From Tenacibaculum sp. MAR_2009_124 (GTDB lineage Bacteria > Bacteroidota > Bacteroidia > Flavobacteriales > Flavobacteriaceae): 64,000 bases of DNA. The notes under the pieces are model-generated. The model had not been told where the DNA came from, did no database searches, and was given only the letters and a program-made list of their open reading frames with translations. The stretch lies in NCBI RefSeq assembly GCF_900105455.1, contig NZ_FNSF01000001.1, positions 315,001 to 379,000 of the forward strand. The letters run 5' to 3'. Made by a program: the position numbers and the translations under genes. Shown here in pieces: positions 8,254 to 17,001 of this stretch. Numbering within the stretch: position 1 is the stretch's first letter; every line of letters starts with the position of its first letter.

Positions 8254-9057
8254 TTATTCCAATTCACGAACCCAAATATTTCTATAGCTAACACCGCTGT
8301 TGTCTTGGTGATCTTGAAGTTTGATTGGTGCTTTACCGTGGGCTTCGTTTTTAGGCCAGCCAATATATTCTGAGGTTCCTTCAATTTCAAAATGATCTTG
8401 TACTAAAACTCCGTTATGCAGCACTGTAATGGTGCCTGATTTGTTTTTTTTTCCCTCCTTATTAAACTGTGGTGCATGATAAATAATATCGTAACTATTC
8501 CATTTTCCAGTTTCAACAGAAGCCATTGCTAGTGGAATTGATTGTTTATAAATAGAAGCTACTTGTCCATTTACATAAGTAGGATTATCATTATTATCCA
8601 ATACTTGAACCTCATATCGATTTTGTAGGAATACACCACTGTTACTTTTATTTTGGTTTGTTTGTGTATTATTAGGGTCAGATCGCCATTCGATATGCAA
8701 TTGAACACTTCCAAAATTACGTTTGGTTTGTATATCGCCGGTTTTGTCTTTAACGGTCATACTACCATTTTCATTTAAGTTCCATTGCACAGCGGTACTA
8801 TCTCTGCTTGAAATCCATTCATTAAAGTTGGTTCCATCGAATAAAACAATGGCATCTGAAGGAACTCCAGATTCATTAAAATTAACTTTCGGAGGAACTG
8901 GTTTCCAAATTTCAGTTTCTTCTGGTTTCGTAGGTTCTTTCTTTTGTTCCGTTGCTTTAGTTGTTTCGTTTTCAGAATTATTATTTACTGAATTGTTTTC
9001 ACAAGCGGTTAGTAAAACAATTAGTAATAACAATAAGCTTATTGACTTAAATTTCAT
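8254..9057 (-). CDS. DUF1080 lipoprotein, 3-keto-disaccharide hydrolase family
   Basis: A 267-residue lipoprotein with lipobox LLTAC (Cys near residue 19), then a Glu/Asn/Thr-rich linker to about residue 60. The DUF1080 jelly-roll domain follows: AIVLFDGTNFNEWISS, QLHIEWRSDP, SNSGVFLQNRYEVQVLD, GKWNSYDIIYHAPQF and the closing PIKLQDHQDNSGVSYRNIWVREL. The family includes periplasmic 3-keto-disaccharide hydrolases/lyases that cleave glycosides previously oxidised at C3. It is last in a minus-strand operon with a methyltransferase and a sugar isomerase-like protein, and a GMC oxidoreductase lies close by; this context supports a role in 3-keto-sugar breakdown. Substrate is unknown. Confidence 0.88.
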   Translation of the reverse strand: MKFKSISLLLLLIVLLTACENNSVNNNSENETTKATEQKKEPTKPEETEIWKPVPPKVNFNESGVPSDAIVLFDGTNFNEWISSRDSTAVQWNLNENGSMTVKDKTGDIQTKRNFGSVQLHIEWRSDPNNTQTNQNKSNSGVFLQNRYEVQVLDNNDNPTYVNGQVASIYKQSIPLAMASVETGKWNSYDIIYHAPQFNKEGKKNKSGTITVLHNGVLVQDHFEIEGTSEYIGWPKNEAHGKAPIKLQDHQDNSGVSYRNIWVRELE

Positions 9058-9072
9058 TGGTTTGTTTTTATG

Positions 9073-9813
9073 TTATATAACTTTTTCGGCGATTACCATA
9101 TAAGTTGGAAACGCATAGGTTTTTCTTTTAAAAATATCGTTTACTTTAAAATTAGTTAAGTTTAAAAAAAGTAAGATTTCATCTTTTGTAAAGGCTCTAA
9201 CTTTTGCTGAGTCCTTTCCAATTTCTATTAAATTACCTTGTTGTTCTTCGTAATAAGTGGAACTCCAATTCAGATGCCAATTCGATAAAATATTCGGTTC
9301 CCAAATACTTTTACGTATGTAATTTTTGTTTTTAAACTCAGCTTTGTGAGTAATACTATTTGTTTTATTTACGTAAGGTATAAACTCATTGGCGTCTATG
9401 AAATCGAAACAAAACAATCCTTTTTCCGTTAAAACGTTGTGTATGCATTTGAATGAAGATAGAACATGGTTATTTTCAACTAAATAACTAATCGTTCTCC
9501 CCGTAATTAATACACTTTCTATTTGATTGGCTAATTTAAAAGAACGCATGTCACCTTGTACAAAAGGAGTATTTGGATTTTTCTCCTTTGCTATTTTCAA
9601 CATATCAGCACTCATATCAAGACCACAGTACTCATAGTTATTACGAATAAAATGTTTTGCTAAACTACCTGTACCACAACCAATTTCTAAAAGCTTTTTT
9701 TTGTTGAATTTATCTAGGAAGCTTTCGTATAGTTCATATTCTAACTTATAATCTATGAATGTTGCATACATAGCTTCGTAAACCTCTGCTAAGTCATTAT
9801 ATAAATTACTCAT
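9073..9813 (-). CDS. Class I SAM-dependent methyltransferase
   Basis: A 246-residue Rossmann-fold methyltransferase. Motif I is KLLEIGCGTGSLAKHF (about 39-54), motif II CGLDMSADML (about 63-72), and the acidic loop FVQGDMRSF follows; CFDFIDANEF is the post-motif III strand. The C-terminal half is a substrate cap of the type seen in small-molecule methyltransferases. The substrate cannot be inferred. The gene sits between the isomerase-like gene and the DUF1080 gene with 13- and 15-nt gaps, so all three are cotranscribed. Its presence in a sugar catabolic operon is unexpected. Confidence 0.85.
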   Translation of the reverse strand: MSNLYNDLAEVYEAMYATFIDYKLEYELYESFLDKFNKKKLLEIGCGTGSLAKHFIRNNYEYCGLDMSADMLKIAKEKNPNTPFVQGDMRSFKLANQIESVLITGRTISYLVENNHVLSSFKCIHNVLTEKGLFCFDFIDANEFIPYVNKTNSITHKAEFKNKNYIRKSIWEPNILSNWHLNWSSTYYEEQQGNLIEIGKDSAKVRAFTKDEILLFLNLTNFKVNDIFKRKTYAFPTYMVIAEKVI

Positions 9814-9826
9814 CGTATGTCGCGTT

Positions 9827-10879
9827 TTATAAGCCCAAAATGCGTTTTAACTTTTCGTCATCGGTATCATCTCCAGCGAAATCATCGAAACGTTTTTTCG
9901 TTGCTTGAATAATATGATCACTAATAAACTTAGCACCTTCTATCGCTCCTTGTTCCGCATCTTTAATACAACATTCCCATTCCATAACGGCCCAAACATC
10001 GCAGCCATATTGTGTTAGTTTTGAAAAAATGGTCTTAAAATCGATCTGACCATCTCCTAAAGATCGATAACGACCAGCTCTATCTCCCCAATCTGAATAA
10101 CCACCAAAAGCACCTTTTTTTCCTGTAGGATTGAATTCGGCATCTTTTACATGGAAAGACTTAATAAACTCATGATAATGGTCGATATAAGCGATGTAAT
10201 CCAATTGCTGCAATACGAAGTGAGAAGGGTCGTATAAAATATTCACTCTTTTATGGTTATTGGTCGCTTCTAAGAAACGTTCGAAAGTAATTCCGTCATG
10301 TAAATCTTCTCCTGGATGAATTTCATAACAAACATCTACACCACAATCATCAAAATGGTTTAAAATTGGAAGCCATCTATCAGCAAGTTCTTTAAATCCC
10401 ATTTCAACCAATCCGTTTGGGCGCTGTGGCCATGGGTGCATGGTATGCCAAAGTAAAGAGCCAGAGAAGGTAGCATGAGTATTTAATCCCAAATGCATAC
10501 TAGCAGTGGCTGCATTTTTAACTTGTTGTTTAGCCCATTCCGTTCGTTCTTTTGGATTATTTTTTAAATGCTCAGGAGCAAAATTATCAAACATGACATC
10601 GTAAGCTGAATGTACTGCAACTAACTGCCCTTGGAGATGGGTTGATAATTCAGTGATTTCGAGTCCATATGAAGCTACTTTGCCTTTGAGTTCATCGCAA
10701 TAGGTTTTACTTTCAGCAGCCTTATCTAAATCTATCAATCGTTGTTCCCAAGTAGGAATTTGAATTCCTTTATATCCTAAATTGCTAGCCCATTTACAAA
10801 GCCCATCTAAAGAATTAAACGGTGCTTTATCATCTATAAATTGAGCTAGAAAAACAGCAGGTCCCTTTATTGTTTTCAT
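9827..10879 (-). CDS. Sugar phosphate isomerase/epimerase (xylose isomerase-like TIM barrel)
   Basis: A 350-residue cytoplasmic TIM-barrel protein of the AP_endonuc_2 family. Predicted metal ligands lie in CYEIHPGEDLHDG (Glu), ILYDPSHF (Asp/His), SFHVKDAEF (His/Asp) and AVMEWECC (Glu). The long loop with YSDWGDRAGRYRSLGDGQ is typical of flavobacterial homologues placed near Gfo/Idh dehydrogenases. Relatives isomerise or epimerise keto-sugars or inositol derivatives, and some act on 3-keto-glycosides. It is first in a three-gene operon with the methyltransferase and the DUF1080 lipoprotein. Copy B of a conserved upstream module ends 26 nt before its ATG. Confidence 0.88.
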   Translation of the reverse strand: MKTIKGPAVFLAQFIDDKAPFNSLDGLCKWASNLGYKGIQIPTWEQRLIDLDKAAESKTYCDELKGKVASYGLEITELSTHLQGQLVAVHSAYDVMFDNFAPEHLKNNPKERTEWAKQQVKNAATASMHLGLNTHATFSGSLLWHTMHPWPQRPNGLVEMGFKELADRWLPILNHFDDCGVDVCYEIHPGEDLHDGITFERFLEATNNHKRVNILYDPSHFVLQQLDYIAYIDHYHEFIKSFHVKDAEFNPTGKKGAFGGYSDWGDRAGRYRSLGDGQIDFKTIFSKLTQYGCDVWAVMEWECCIKDAEQGAIEGAKFISDHIIQATKKRFDDFAGDDTDDEKLKRILGL

Positions 10880-10905
10880 GCGTTTATTGTTGTAGTTTTT
10901 TAATG

Positions 10906-10977
10906 GTCACATGTAACCTTTGATGTTAAAAATAACCATTCTATTTTAGTAATTATTTTTAGCATGTCGGTTTCATT
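10906..10977 (-). promoter_or_regulatory. Conserved upstream module, copy B
   Basis: Same three blocks as at 4284-4361: GTCACATGTAACCTTTGAT (10906-10924), AATTATTTTT (10951-10960) and ATGTCGGTTTCATT (10964-10977). The first block here extends to GGTCACATGTAACC, a 14-bp near-perfect palindrome. It again lies exactly 26 nt upstream of an ATG (10879). The spacing between blocks differs from copy A by 5-6 nt, so the blocks rather than the spacers are conserved. Confidence 0.7.
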
Positions 10978-11024
10978 ACTATTTAAATTTTGAATCTTCG
11001 GTTTTCCATATTATAGAATTCGAA

Positions 11025-11078
11025 ATTGCTATTGATTAATTCAAGGGGTTTAAACCCCTTGAATTAATCAATAGCAAT
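11025..11078. repeat. 54-bp perfect palindrome overlapping the Gfo/Idh gene end
   Basis: Positions 11025-11051 and 11052-11078 are exact reverse complements with no spacer. The centre is CAAGGGGTTTAAACCCCTTG. The right arm contains the last four sense codons (Ile-Ala-Ile-Asp) and the stop of the gene ending at 11064; the left arm is an inverted copy of the same bases outside the gene. The GC-rich core could terminate transcription, but there is no T-run after it on the minus strand. Confidence 0.9.
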
Positions 11079-12200
11079 CCAAACATTCCCTTTTTGATGA
11101 GATTCAACGGATTTTTCTATGAAATTCATTCCACGTAGACCTTCTGTAAGGTTAGGGAATTCTCCAATGTTGTATTCTTCATTATTAATAGCTCTGGCAA
11201 CACCTTTATAAATATTTCCCATAGCATCAAAAATACCTTCTGGATGCCCAGGAGGAAGTTTGGTTCCATCTAAAGAAATAGCACTGTTGTATTCATGTCC
11301 TGGTTTTAAGGTTTGAATAGGTTTACCTTCTTCCATTAAATAGAGGTAATTAGGATTTTCTTGCTCCCACTTTAAACCTGCCTTATCTCCGTATATTTTA
11401 ACTTGAAAGTCGTTCTCTTCTCCCGTGGCAATTTGACTGGCGCAAACAACTCCTTTTACCTTGTTTGAACCTCTTAATAGAACAGTTCCATCAATATCCA
11501 TGACATTGTCTTCGTAGACGTGATTTAAATCAGCCAGAATACTTTCAATGGTAACTCCAGAAACATATTCTAACATATTAAAAGCATGTGTTCCAATATC
11601 TCCAATACAACAGCTAATTCCAGATTTTTCAGGATTAAGACGCCAAGTACTTTTACGTTTATCAACATCATGAATAATTGGGTTAATCCATCCTTGATAA
11701 TATTGAGCATCTATTTTTTGTACGTTTCCAATAACACCATTCAAAATCATTTCACGCATTTGTCGTACCATTGGGTATCCAGTGTAGGTATAAGTAACGG
11801 CAAAAATGATATTGGCTTTTTTAGCAGCATCAAATAAATTTTTAGCTTCGGAATAGGTTGTTGTTAAAGGTTTTTCGCAAATAACATGAAAACCATTTTC
11901 GATTAATTTTTTCGCCATAGAGTAATGCAAAAAGTTAGGGGTTAAAACCGATACTATTTGCATTCTTTCTTCCTTCGGAAGTTGTAATTCTTCTGCAACT
12001 AACGTATGAACATCCTTATATACTCTATTTGATTTTAAACCAATACTATTCGCAAAATCGAGATTGTTTTTATGGCCCGAGTTAAAAACTCCACCAATCA
12101 AATTGTATTTATCAAACATTGAAGAAGCAATTCGATGAACAACACCGATTAAAGAGTTGCTTCCACCACCTAAAATTCCTAATCTTATTTTAGAATTCAT
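11064..12200 (-). CDS. Gfo/Idh/MocA family oxidoreductase
   Basis: A 378-residue NAD(P)-dependent sugar dehydrogenase-like protein. The dinucleotide-binding segment is RLGILGGGSNSLIGVVH (about 5-21). The EKP signature is CEKPLTTTYSEA, and the second domain has GDIGTHAFNMLEYVSG with the catalytic-region His. ATG at 12200 is chosen; a TTG 12 nt upstream would overlap the previous stop. Members oxidise or reduce sugars, inositols and keto-sugars, usually in the cytoplasm. It follows the MFS permease gene by 8 nt and ends inside a 54-bp palindrome. In this cluster it could reduce or epimerise a 3-keto-sugar imported by the permease. Confidence 0.92.
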   Translation of the reverse strand: MNSKIRLGILGGGSNSLIGVVHRIASSMFDKYNLIGGVFNSGHKNNLDFANSIGLKSNRVYKDVHTLVAEELQLPKEERMQIVSVLTPNFLHYSMAKKLIENGFHVICEKPLTTTYSEAKNLFDAAKKANIIFAVTYTYTGYPMVRQMREMILNGVIGNVQKIDAQYYQGWINPIIHDVDKRKSTWRLNPEKSGISCCIGDIGTHAFNMLEYVSGVTIESILADLNHVYEDNVMDIDGTVLLRGSNKVKGVVCASQIATGEENDFQVKIYGDKAGLKWEQENPNYLYLMEEGKPIQTLKPGHEYNSAISLDGTKLPPGHPEGIFDAMGNIYKGVARAINNEEYNIGEFPNLTEGLRGMNFIEKSVESHQKGNVWIAID

Positions 12201-12208
12201 TCTAATTA

Positions 12209-13438
12209 TCAAGCTTTATATTCTACATTTTCGTTTTTAAACAATATTGCAAAAATGAACAAAACTACCACCGCAAAAATTGCTGGGAATGTCCATATAC
12301 TTTGCCAATTATGAGCACCGTTTTCAGTTAAAATATTTTGATCAACGATTTGTCCAGCCACCCAAAAGCCAACTAGCATTCCAACACCATATGTTGCAAG
12401 TGTAATTAATCCTTGTGCAGCACTTTTTACTTTTTCACCAGCTTTGGAATCTGTATAAATTTGACCCGAAACAAAAAAGAAATCATAGCAAATGCCATGC
12501 AAGGCTATACCGACGGCAATCATAAAGAATAGATCACCAGAATTTCCATAAGCAAATAATAAATATCGAATTCCCCATGCTAGCATTCCAAATAAGATGG
12601 TTTTTTTGAACCCGTATTTTTTAAAGAAAAATGGAAGTAATAGCATAAAAACCACCTCTGACATTTGTCCCATAGAGGCCCATGCTGTAGAGTTTTCTAC
12701 TTTAAGTTCTGTTAAATATGGGCTAATATTTTGATAATAAAAAGCCAATGGAATACAAATAAGAACCGATGAAATAAAGAACACTAAGAAGTTTCTGTCT
12801 TTCAGTAATTTCAACGCATCCAGTCCTAGAATATCCGAAATGGTTACTTTTTCATTTTTATTCGAAGGTGGAGTTTTTGGTAACATAAAGCTGAAAAGAC
12901 CTAAAATTAATGAGGCTATAGCTACCATGGTAAAGGTATTTGACAACATGCCTTGTTCAATATTTTCAATAGCATCCCATTTAAATGCCAAACTAATAAT
13001 CCAACCTGCAGCGATCCATCCGATCGTACCAAAAACACGAACTAAAGGAAATTGCTTCGAAGGATCGTTCATTTGATTAAAGGCTACGGAATTCACTAAA
13101 GCCAAGGTAGGCATATAGGCTATCATATACCCCAAAACATATGGATAAAAAGAATCGAAAGTAGTGGCTTGTGACATGATATACATTAATGCTGCACCTA
13201 TTAAATGTAAAACTCCAAGTATTTTCTCTGCGTTAAAATACCTATCGGCAATCAGTCCAATAATAAAGGGAGCAACTATTGCACCCCAAGACTGTGTAGA
13301 ATAGGCCATAGCAGTATCCGCGCCAGAGGCATTTAAGTTATTCCCCATAAATGCGCCCAATGTTACAAACCATCCTCCCCAAATGAAGAATTCAAGGAAC
13401 ATCATGAATGATAGTTTAGTATAGGTTAAAGACTTCAT
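12209..13438 (-). CDS. MFS transporter, nucleoside:H+ symporter (NupG-like) family
   Basis: A 409-residue inner-membrane permease with about 12 transmembrane helices. Family blocks are the N-terminal MMFLEFFIWGGWFVTLGAFM, GLIADRYFNAEKILG in the loop between helices 2 and 3, and the C-terminal GQIYTDSKAGEKVKSAAQGL. NupG-like members carry nucleosides in Enterobacteria, but in Bacteroidota these permeases often lie in sugar operons beside Gfo/Idh dehydrogenases and TIM-barrel isomerases. The context here (6 nt after an isomerase-like lipoprotein, 8 nt before a Gfo/Idh gene) favours import of a sugar or keto-sugar. Confidence 0.88.
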   Translation of the reverse strand: MKSLTYTKLSFMMFLEFFIWGGWFVTLGAFMGNNLNASGADTAMAYSTQSWGAIVAPFIIGLIADRYFNAEKILGVLHLIGAALMYIMSQATTFDSFYPYVLGYMIAYMPTLALVNSVAFNQMNDPSKQFPLVRVFGTIGWIAAGWIISLAFKWDAIENIEQGMLSNTFTMVAIASLILGLFSFMLPKTPPSNKNEKVTISDILGLDALKLLKDRNFLVFFISSVLICIPLAFYYQNISPYLTELKVENSTAWASMGQMSEVVFMLLLPFFFKKYGFKKTILFGMLAWGIRYLLFAYGNSGDLFFMIAVGIALHGICYDFFFVSGQIYTDSKAGEKVKSAAQGLITLATYGVGMLVGFWVAGQIVDQNILTENGAHNWQSIWTFPAIFAVVVLFIFAILFKNENVEYKA

Positions 13439-13444
13439 GTTTAT

Positions 13445-14434
13445 TTAGTTATTAAGGTTGTTTATACATTTTTTTACTAGGTCTTTCGTTTTTAGAATTC
13501 CTTCTTTGTAATCGGAACTTCCTTCATATTCAACACCAATAAAACCAGTAAAATTTGACTTTGAAACAATTTGTAGCATTCTTTGATAATCTATTTTTGT
13601 TTCCTTGCCTTGTTCGTTAAAGGCGTATGATTTTGCTGAAACTCCCTTAGCATAGGGCATTAACTCTTCAATACCTTTATAAATATCATATTCTTCAACA
13701 CATGGAGCAGACCAACGCGCATTACCTTCTCTTTTCACGCAGAAGTTTCCAAAGTCAGGTAATGTACCACAATAATCAGAATTAACTTGTTTCATTACTT
13801 CAGCTAAAAGATTGGCTTTGCTTGAATTACCTCCATGATTTTCTACTAAAATAGCAACATTTTTTGGTTTTGAGTATTCAACAAGCATTTTTAAAGAACG
13901 TACAGAGTTTTTAATCCAAAGTTGTTTATCTTCTTCACCAAATAGATTAATTCTTATAGAATGGCAACCTAAGAATTGAGCAGCGTCAATCCATTTTTTA
14001 TGATTTTCGATAGCTTTATTTGTGATCTCCTCATCTGAAAAAGATAAATCACCTTCTCTGTCAATCATGATAATTAAGTTTTTCATTTCTAAACTATCAC
14101 TTCTTCTTTTTAATTCCTTCAGAATGGCATCAAGTCCCTTTTCTTTATATGGGTAAGAAACCTCTTCTGATACATATAATTGACTTACGTATTCCAGTCC
14201 TTCAAAGCCAAACTTTTTTGCGTCGTCTGCAAAATTCATTGGATCTATGGAGCCATCGAAAATTCCTTTGTGGAGTGACCATTGAGCTAAAGAAAGCTTA
14301 TAATCAGCTTTTTTAATTTCAATAGTTGCCGATTCAGTTTGTTTAGTCTTCTGAACATCTTTTTTACATGAATATGCTACGCACAACAGTAACATAACCA
14401 AAATTACTATTTTTTTAGTTTGTGAATATTTCAT
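13445..14434 (-). CDS. Secreted xylose isomerase-like TIM-barrel lipoprotein
   Basis: A 329-residue protein of the AP_endonuc_2/sugar isomerase family. It carries a lipoprotein signal (VMLLLCVAYSC, Cys near 23), so it acts in the periplasm or at the cell surface, unlike most of the family. Barrel features are LSLAQWSLHKG, FGFEGLEYVSQLY, CHSIRINLFG, ILVENHGGNSSK (metal Glu/His), CGTLPDFGNFC (Asp), GVSAKSYAF and FIGVEYEG (Glu). It heads the operon with the permease and Gfo/Idh genes and is divergent from the GMC oxidoreductase. An extracytoplasmic isomerase-like protein next to an exported oxidase suggests it handles an oxidised sugar before uptake. Confidence 0.88.
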   Translation of the reverse strand: MKYSQTKKIVILVMLLLCVAYSCKKDVQKTKQTESATIEIKKADYKLSLAQWSLHKGIFDGSIDPMNFADDAKKFGFEGLEYVSQLYVSEEVSYPYKEKGLDAILKELKRRSDSLEMKNLIIMIDREGDLSFSDEEITNKAIENHKKWIDAAQFLGCHSIRINLFGEEDKQLWIKNSVRSLKMLVEYSKPKNVAILVENHGGNSSKANLLAEVMKQVNSDYCGTLPDFGNFCVKREGNARWSAPCVEEYDIYKGIEELMPYAKGVSAKSYAFNEQGKETKIDYQRMLQIVSKSNFTGFIGVEYEGSSDYKEGILKTKDLVKKCINNLNN

Positions 14435-14518
14435 TTTTTGAGTTAAAGATTTATTAAATGTATTAATTTTAGATGTATAATATTGTAAATAGGTAATAAA
14501 GAGGTGCGTTTGGTTTCA

Positions 14519-14530
14519 GAAAACGTTTTC
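14519..14530. promoter_or_regulatory. LacI-type operator candidate in the divergent intergenic region
   Basis: GAAAACGTTTTC is a perfect 12-bp palindrome with the central CG typical of LacI/CcpA-family operators. It lies between the isomerase lipoprotein gene (start 14434, minus) and the GMC oxidoreductase gene (start 14634, plus). It could control both halves of the sugar cluster. No LacI-family gene is in the window. Confidence 0.5.
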
Positions 14531-14633
14531 GCTCTTCTTTTCACGTTTTTTATGTTAAGAATATGAGAAATCAAAAATCTTTGACTAATTTTCTTTCCAA
14601 CAAAAACTATCATAATCTTTAAAATATAAGCTA

Positions 14634-16340
14634 ATGAATATAACTAAAGATGTAAATTCTTATGACGCTATTGTTGTAGGAAGCGGAATTTCAGGGGGAT
14701 GGGCCGCTAAAGAGTTGTGTGAAAAAGGACTTAAAACTTTGGTTTTAGAGAGAGGGAGAATGGTAAATCACCCAACAGATTATCCAACAGCAAATTTAGA
14801 TCCATGGGATTTCCCAAATGCTGGAAAACCTACTCAAGAGGATATAAAGCGTCAGGAAAAGCAGCATAGAACGGGGTATACAACAAGAAAATATAGAAGT
14901 CATTTTTTTGTAGACGATATTGAGCACCCGTATAATGAAAACAAGCGATTCGATTGGATACGCGGGTATCATGTAGGGGGAAGATCCCTCATGTGGGGGC
15001 GTCAAAGTTATCGCTTAAGCGACATTGATTTTGAAGCAAATGCAAAAGAAGGAGTTGCCGTAGATTGGCCAATTAGGTATAAAGATTTAGCTCCTTGGTA
15101 CGATTATGTTGAAGAGTATATTGGAGTAAGTGGTGAGAATTTGGGATTAAAACAATTACCAGATGGAAAACTATTAAAACCAATGGAGTTAAATTGTGTG
15201 GAGACCCACTTAAAGGGTAGCATTTCAGAAAATTATGAAGATCGACTATTGACAATTGGTAGAACCGCTCATATTACTGAAGGAACGAAACCAGGAAAAG
15301 GCAGGGTAAATTGTCAATATAGAAACCGATGTATGAGAGGTTGTCCGTTCGGGGCATATTTTAGTAGTAATTCATCTACATTACCCGCAGCGGAAGAAAC
15401 AGGGAATCTTACAATTCGTCCTAACTCGATTGTATATGAGATCGTTTATGATAAGGACTCTAAAAAAGCAACTGGAGTCAAAATTATTGATGCTGAAACC
15501 AATAAAACAATAGAATATAAAGCTAAAGTTGTTTTCTTATGTGCTTCAGCAATTGCATCAACATATATTTTATTGAATTCAAAATCGGATCGATTTCCTG
15601 AAGGAATGGGAAATGACTCTGGAGAATTAGGTCATAATATTATGGATCATCATTTTAAGGCAGGTGCTTATGGAAAGTTTGATGGCTTTAATGATAAGTA
15701 TTATTCAGGAAGGCGACCGAATGGTGTTTATATTCCTCGATTTAGAAACTTAGGTGGAGACACAAATCAAAAAAGTTTTTTAAGAGGCTATGGCTATCAA
15801 GGAGGAGCTAGTAGAGAAGATTGGTCAGGAAGTATTAGAGAGTTAAGTTATGGGAAAGCTTTTAAAGAAGCAATAATGCAGCCTGGAGGATGGACAATGG
15901 GATTGATGGGCTTTGGTGAAACATTACCTTACCATGAAAATATGATGTTTTTAGATTATGAAAAGAAAGATAAATGGGGCTTACCTACAGTAACATTTGA
16001 TGCTGAGTTTAAACAAAATGAGTTGAATATGCGAAAAGATATGATTCAACAAGGTATGGAAATGTTGGAACGAGCTGGATTTAAAGATATAAAACCGATG
16101 GATAGTATTGGAGCTCCTGGATTAGGTATCCATGAGATGGGAACAGCAAGAATGGGGAGAGATCCTAAAACATCGGTATTGAATAAATATAATCAAGTAC
16201 ACAGTGTTAAAAACGTATTTGTAACTGATGGTGCTGCAATGACCTCGTCAGCTTGTCAAAATCCATCGTTAACCTATATGGCGATGACGGCAAGGGCTGC
16301 AAATTATGCGGTTAGTGAACTTAAAAAAGGGAATTTATAA
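14634..16340 (+). CDS. GMC family oxidoreductase
   Basis: A 568-residue FAD-dependent glucose-methanol-choline oxidoreductase. The FAD-binding motif is IVVGSGISGGWAAKELCEKG near residues 13-32. A [4Fe-4S]-like or structural cysteine cluster is visible in NCQYRNRCMRGCPFGAYF. The C-terminal catalytic region has HEMGTARMG and the His/Asn-type segment SACQNPSLTYMA. Relatives in gluconate/fructose dehydrogenases and in 3-keto-glycoside pathways oxidise sugar hydroxyls. It has no Sec signal of its own and may be exported with the Tat-type small subunit encoded next. The next two genes encode that subunit and a cytochrome c, an arrangement that passes electrons to the respiratory chain. Confidence 0.92.
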   Translation: MNITKDVNSYDAIVVGSGISGGWAAKELCEKGLKTLVLERGRMVNHPTDYPTANLDPWDFPNAGKPTQEDIKRQEKQHRTGYTTRKYRSHFFVDDIEHPYNENKRFDWIRGYHVGGRSLMWGRQSYRLSDIDFEANAKEGVAVDWPIRYKDLAPWYDYVEEYIGVSGENLGLKQLPDGKLLKPMELNCVETHLKGSISENYEDRLLTIGRTAHITEGTKPGKGRVNCQYRNRCMRGCPFGAYFSSNSSTLPAAEETGNLTIRPNSIVYEIVYDKDSKKATGVKIIDAETNKTIEYKAKVVFLCASAIASTYILLNSKSDRFPEGMGNDSGELGHNIMDHHFKAGAYGKFDGFNDKYYSGRRPNGVYIPRFRNLGGDTNQKSFLRGYGYQGGASREDWSGSIRELSYGKAFKEAIMQPGGWTMGLMGFGETLPYHENMMFLDYEKKDKWGLPTVTFDAEFKQNELNMRKDMIQQGMEMLERAGFKDIKPMDSIGAPGLGIHEMGTARMGRDPKTSVLNKYNQVHSVKNVFVTDGAAMTSSACQNPSLTYMAMTARAANYAVSELKKGNL

Positions 16341-16350
16341 AATAGTAATT

Positions 16351-16980
16351 ATGAACAGAAGAGAAGTTTTAAAAGGTTTAGGCTTATCGATAGGTACATT
16401 GTTAGTAACTCCAACGGCTTTAAGTTTATTACAGAGTTGCGCGAAAGAAGAAAAAATATCTTGGGTTCCGAAATTTTTTACTGTTGAAGAGGTTCCATTA
16501 TTAAATACAATTGTAGATGTTATTTTGCCTAAAACAGAAGATTCTCCTAGTGCTACGGAGGTAAACGTTCCGCAATTCATTGATCGATATGTGGCTGAGG
16601 TTTATGAAGAGAAAGATCAAAAATTGTATAGAAAAGGGTTTGAAAGTATTGTAAATATTTTTAAAGGGACAAAAGAGTCTATTAACTTTTTTAATGTGAA
16701 AGAAGCGGAAGTAGAGGATGTTTTGGCTAAAGTTTTAAAGAAGACAGAAGAAGAACATAATGGTATTATGCAACGTTTTTTTGCGGCTGTTGAAAGTAAA
16801 TCAGATGTGGATAGTGAAGATCTTAAATATGTAACCTTAGATGGAATAAGAAATTTAAGTGTTTTTGCTTATAAAAACACGGAGCGAGTAGGGGAAGAGG
16901 TTTTAAATTACGACCCCGTACCAGGGAAACAAAAAGGTTGTATTGATATTGACTCTTCCACCAAAGCATATTCTTTGTAA
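16351..16980 (+). CDS. Gluconate 2-dehydrogenase subunit 3 family protein
   Basis: A 209-residue protein starting at the ATG at 16351; an earlier in-frame start inside the GMC gene is unlikely. The N-terminus MNRREVLKGLGLSIGTLL has a twin-arginine-like RR followed by a hydrophobic stretch, and LLQSCAKEE may be a lipobox. The remaining helical domain matches the gluconate 2-dehydrogenase subunit 3 family (LLNTIVDVILPKTEDSPSA, VPQFIDRYVAEVY, LRNLSVFAYK-like segment near 170). The family acts as a small partner of GMC dehydrogenases and is thought to carry the catalytic subunit across the membrane by Tat. It begins 10 nt after the GMC stop. Confidence 0.88.
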   Translation: MNRREVLKGLGLSIGTLLVTPTALSLLQSCAKEEKISWVPKFFTVEEVPLLNTIVDVILPKTEDSPSATEVNVPQFIDRYVAEVYEEKDQKLYRKGFESIVNIFKGTKESINFFNVKEAEVEDVLAKVLKKTEEEHNGIMQRFFAAVESKSDVDSEDLKYVTLDGIRNLSVFAYKNTERVGEEVLNYDPVPGKQKGCIDIDSSTKAYSL

Positions 16981-17001
16981 TTGTTTAAAACATTGAAACA
17001 A

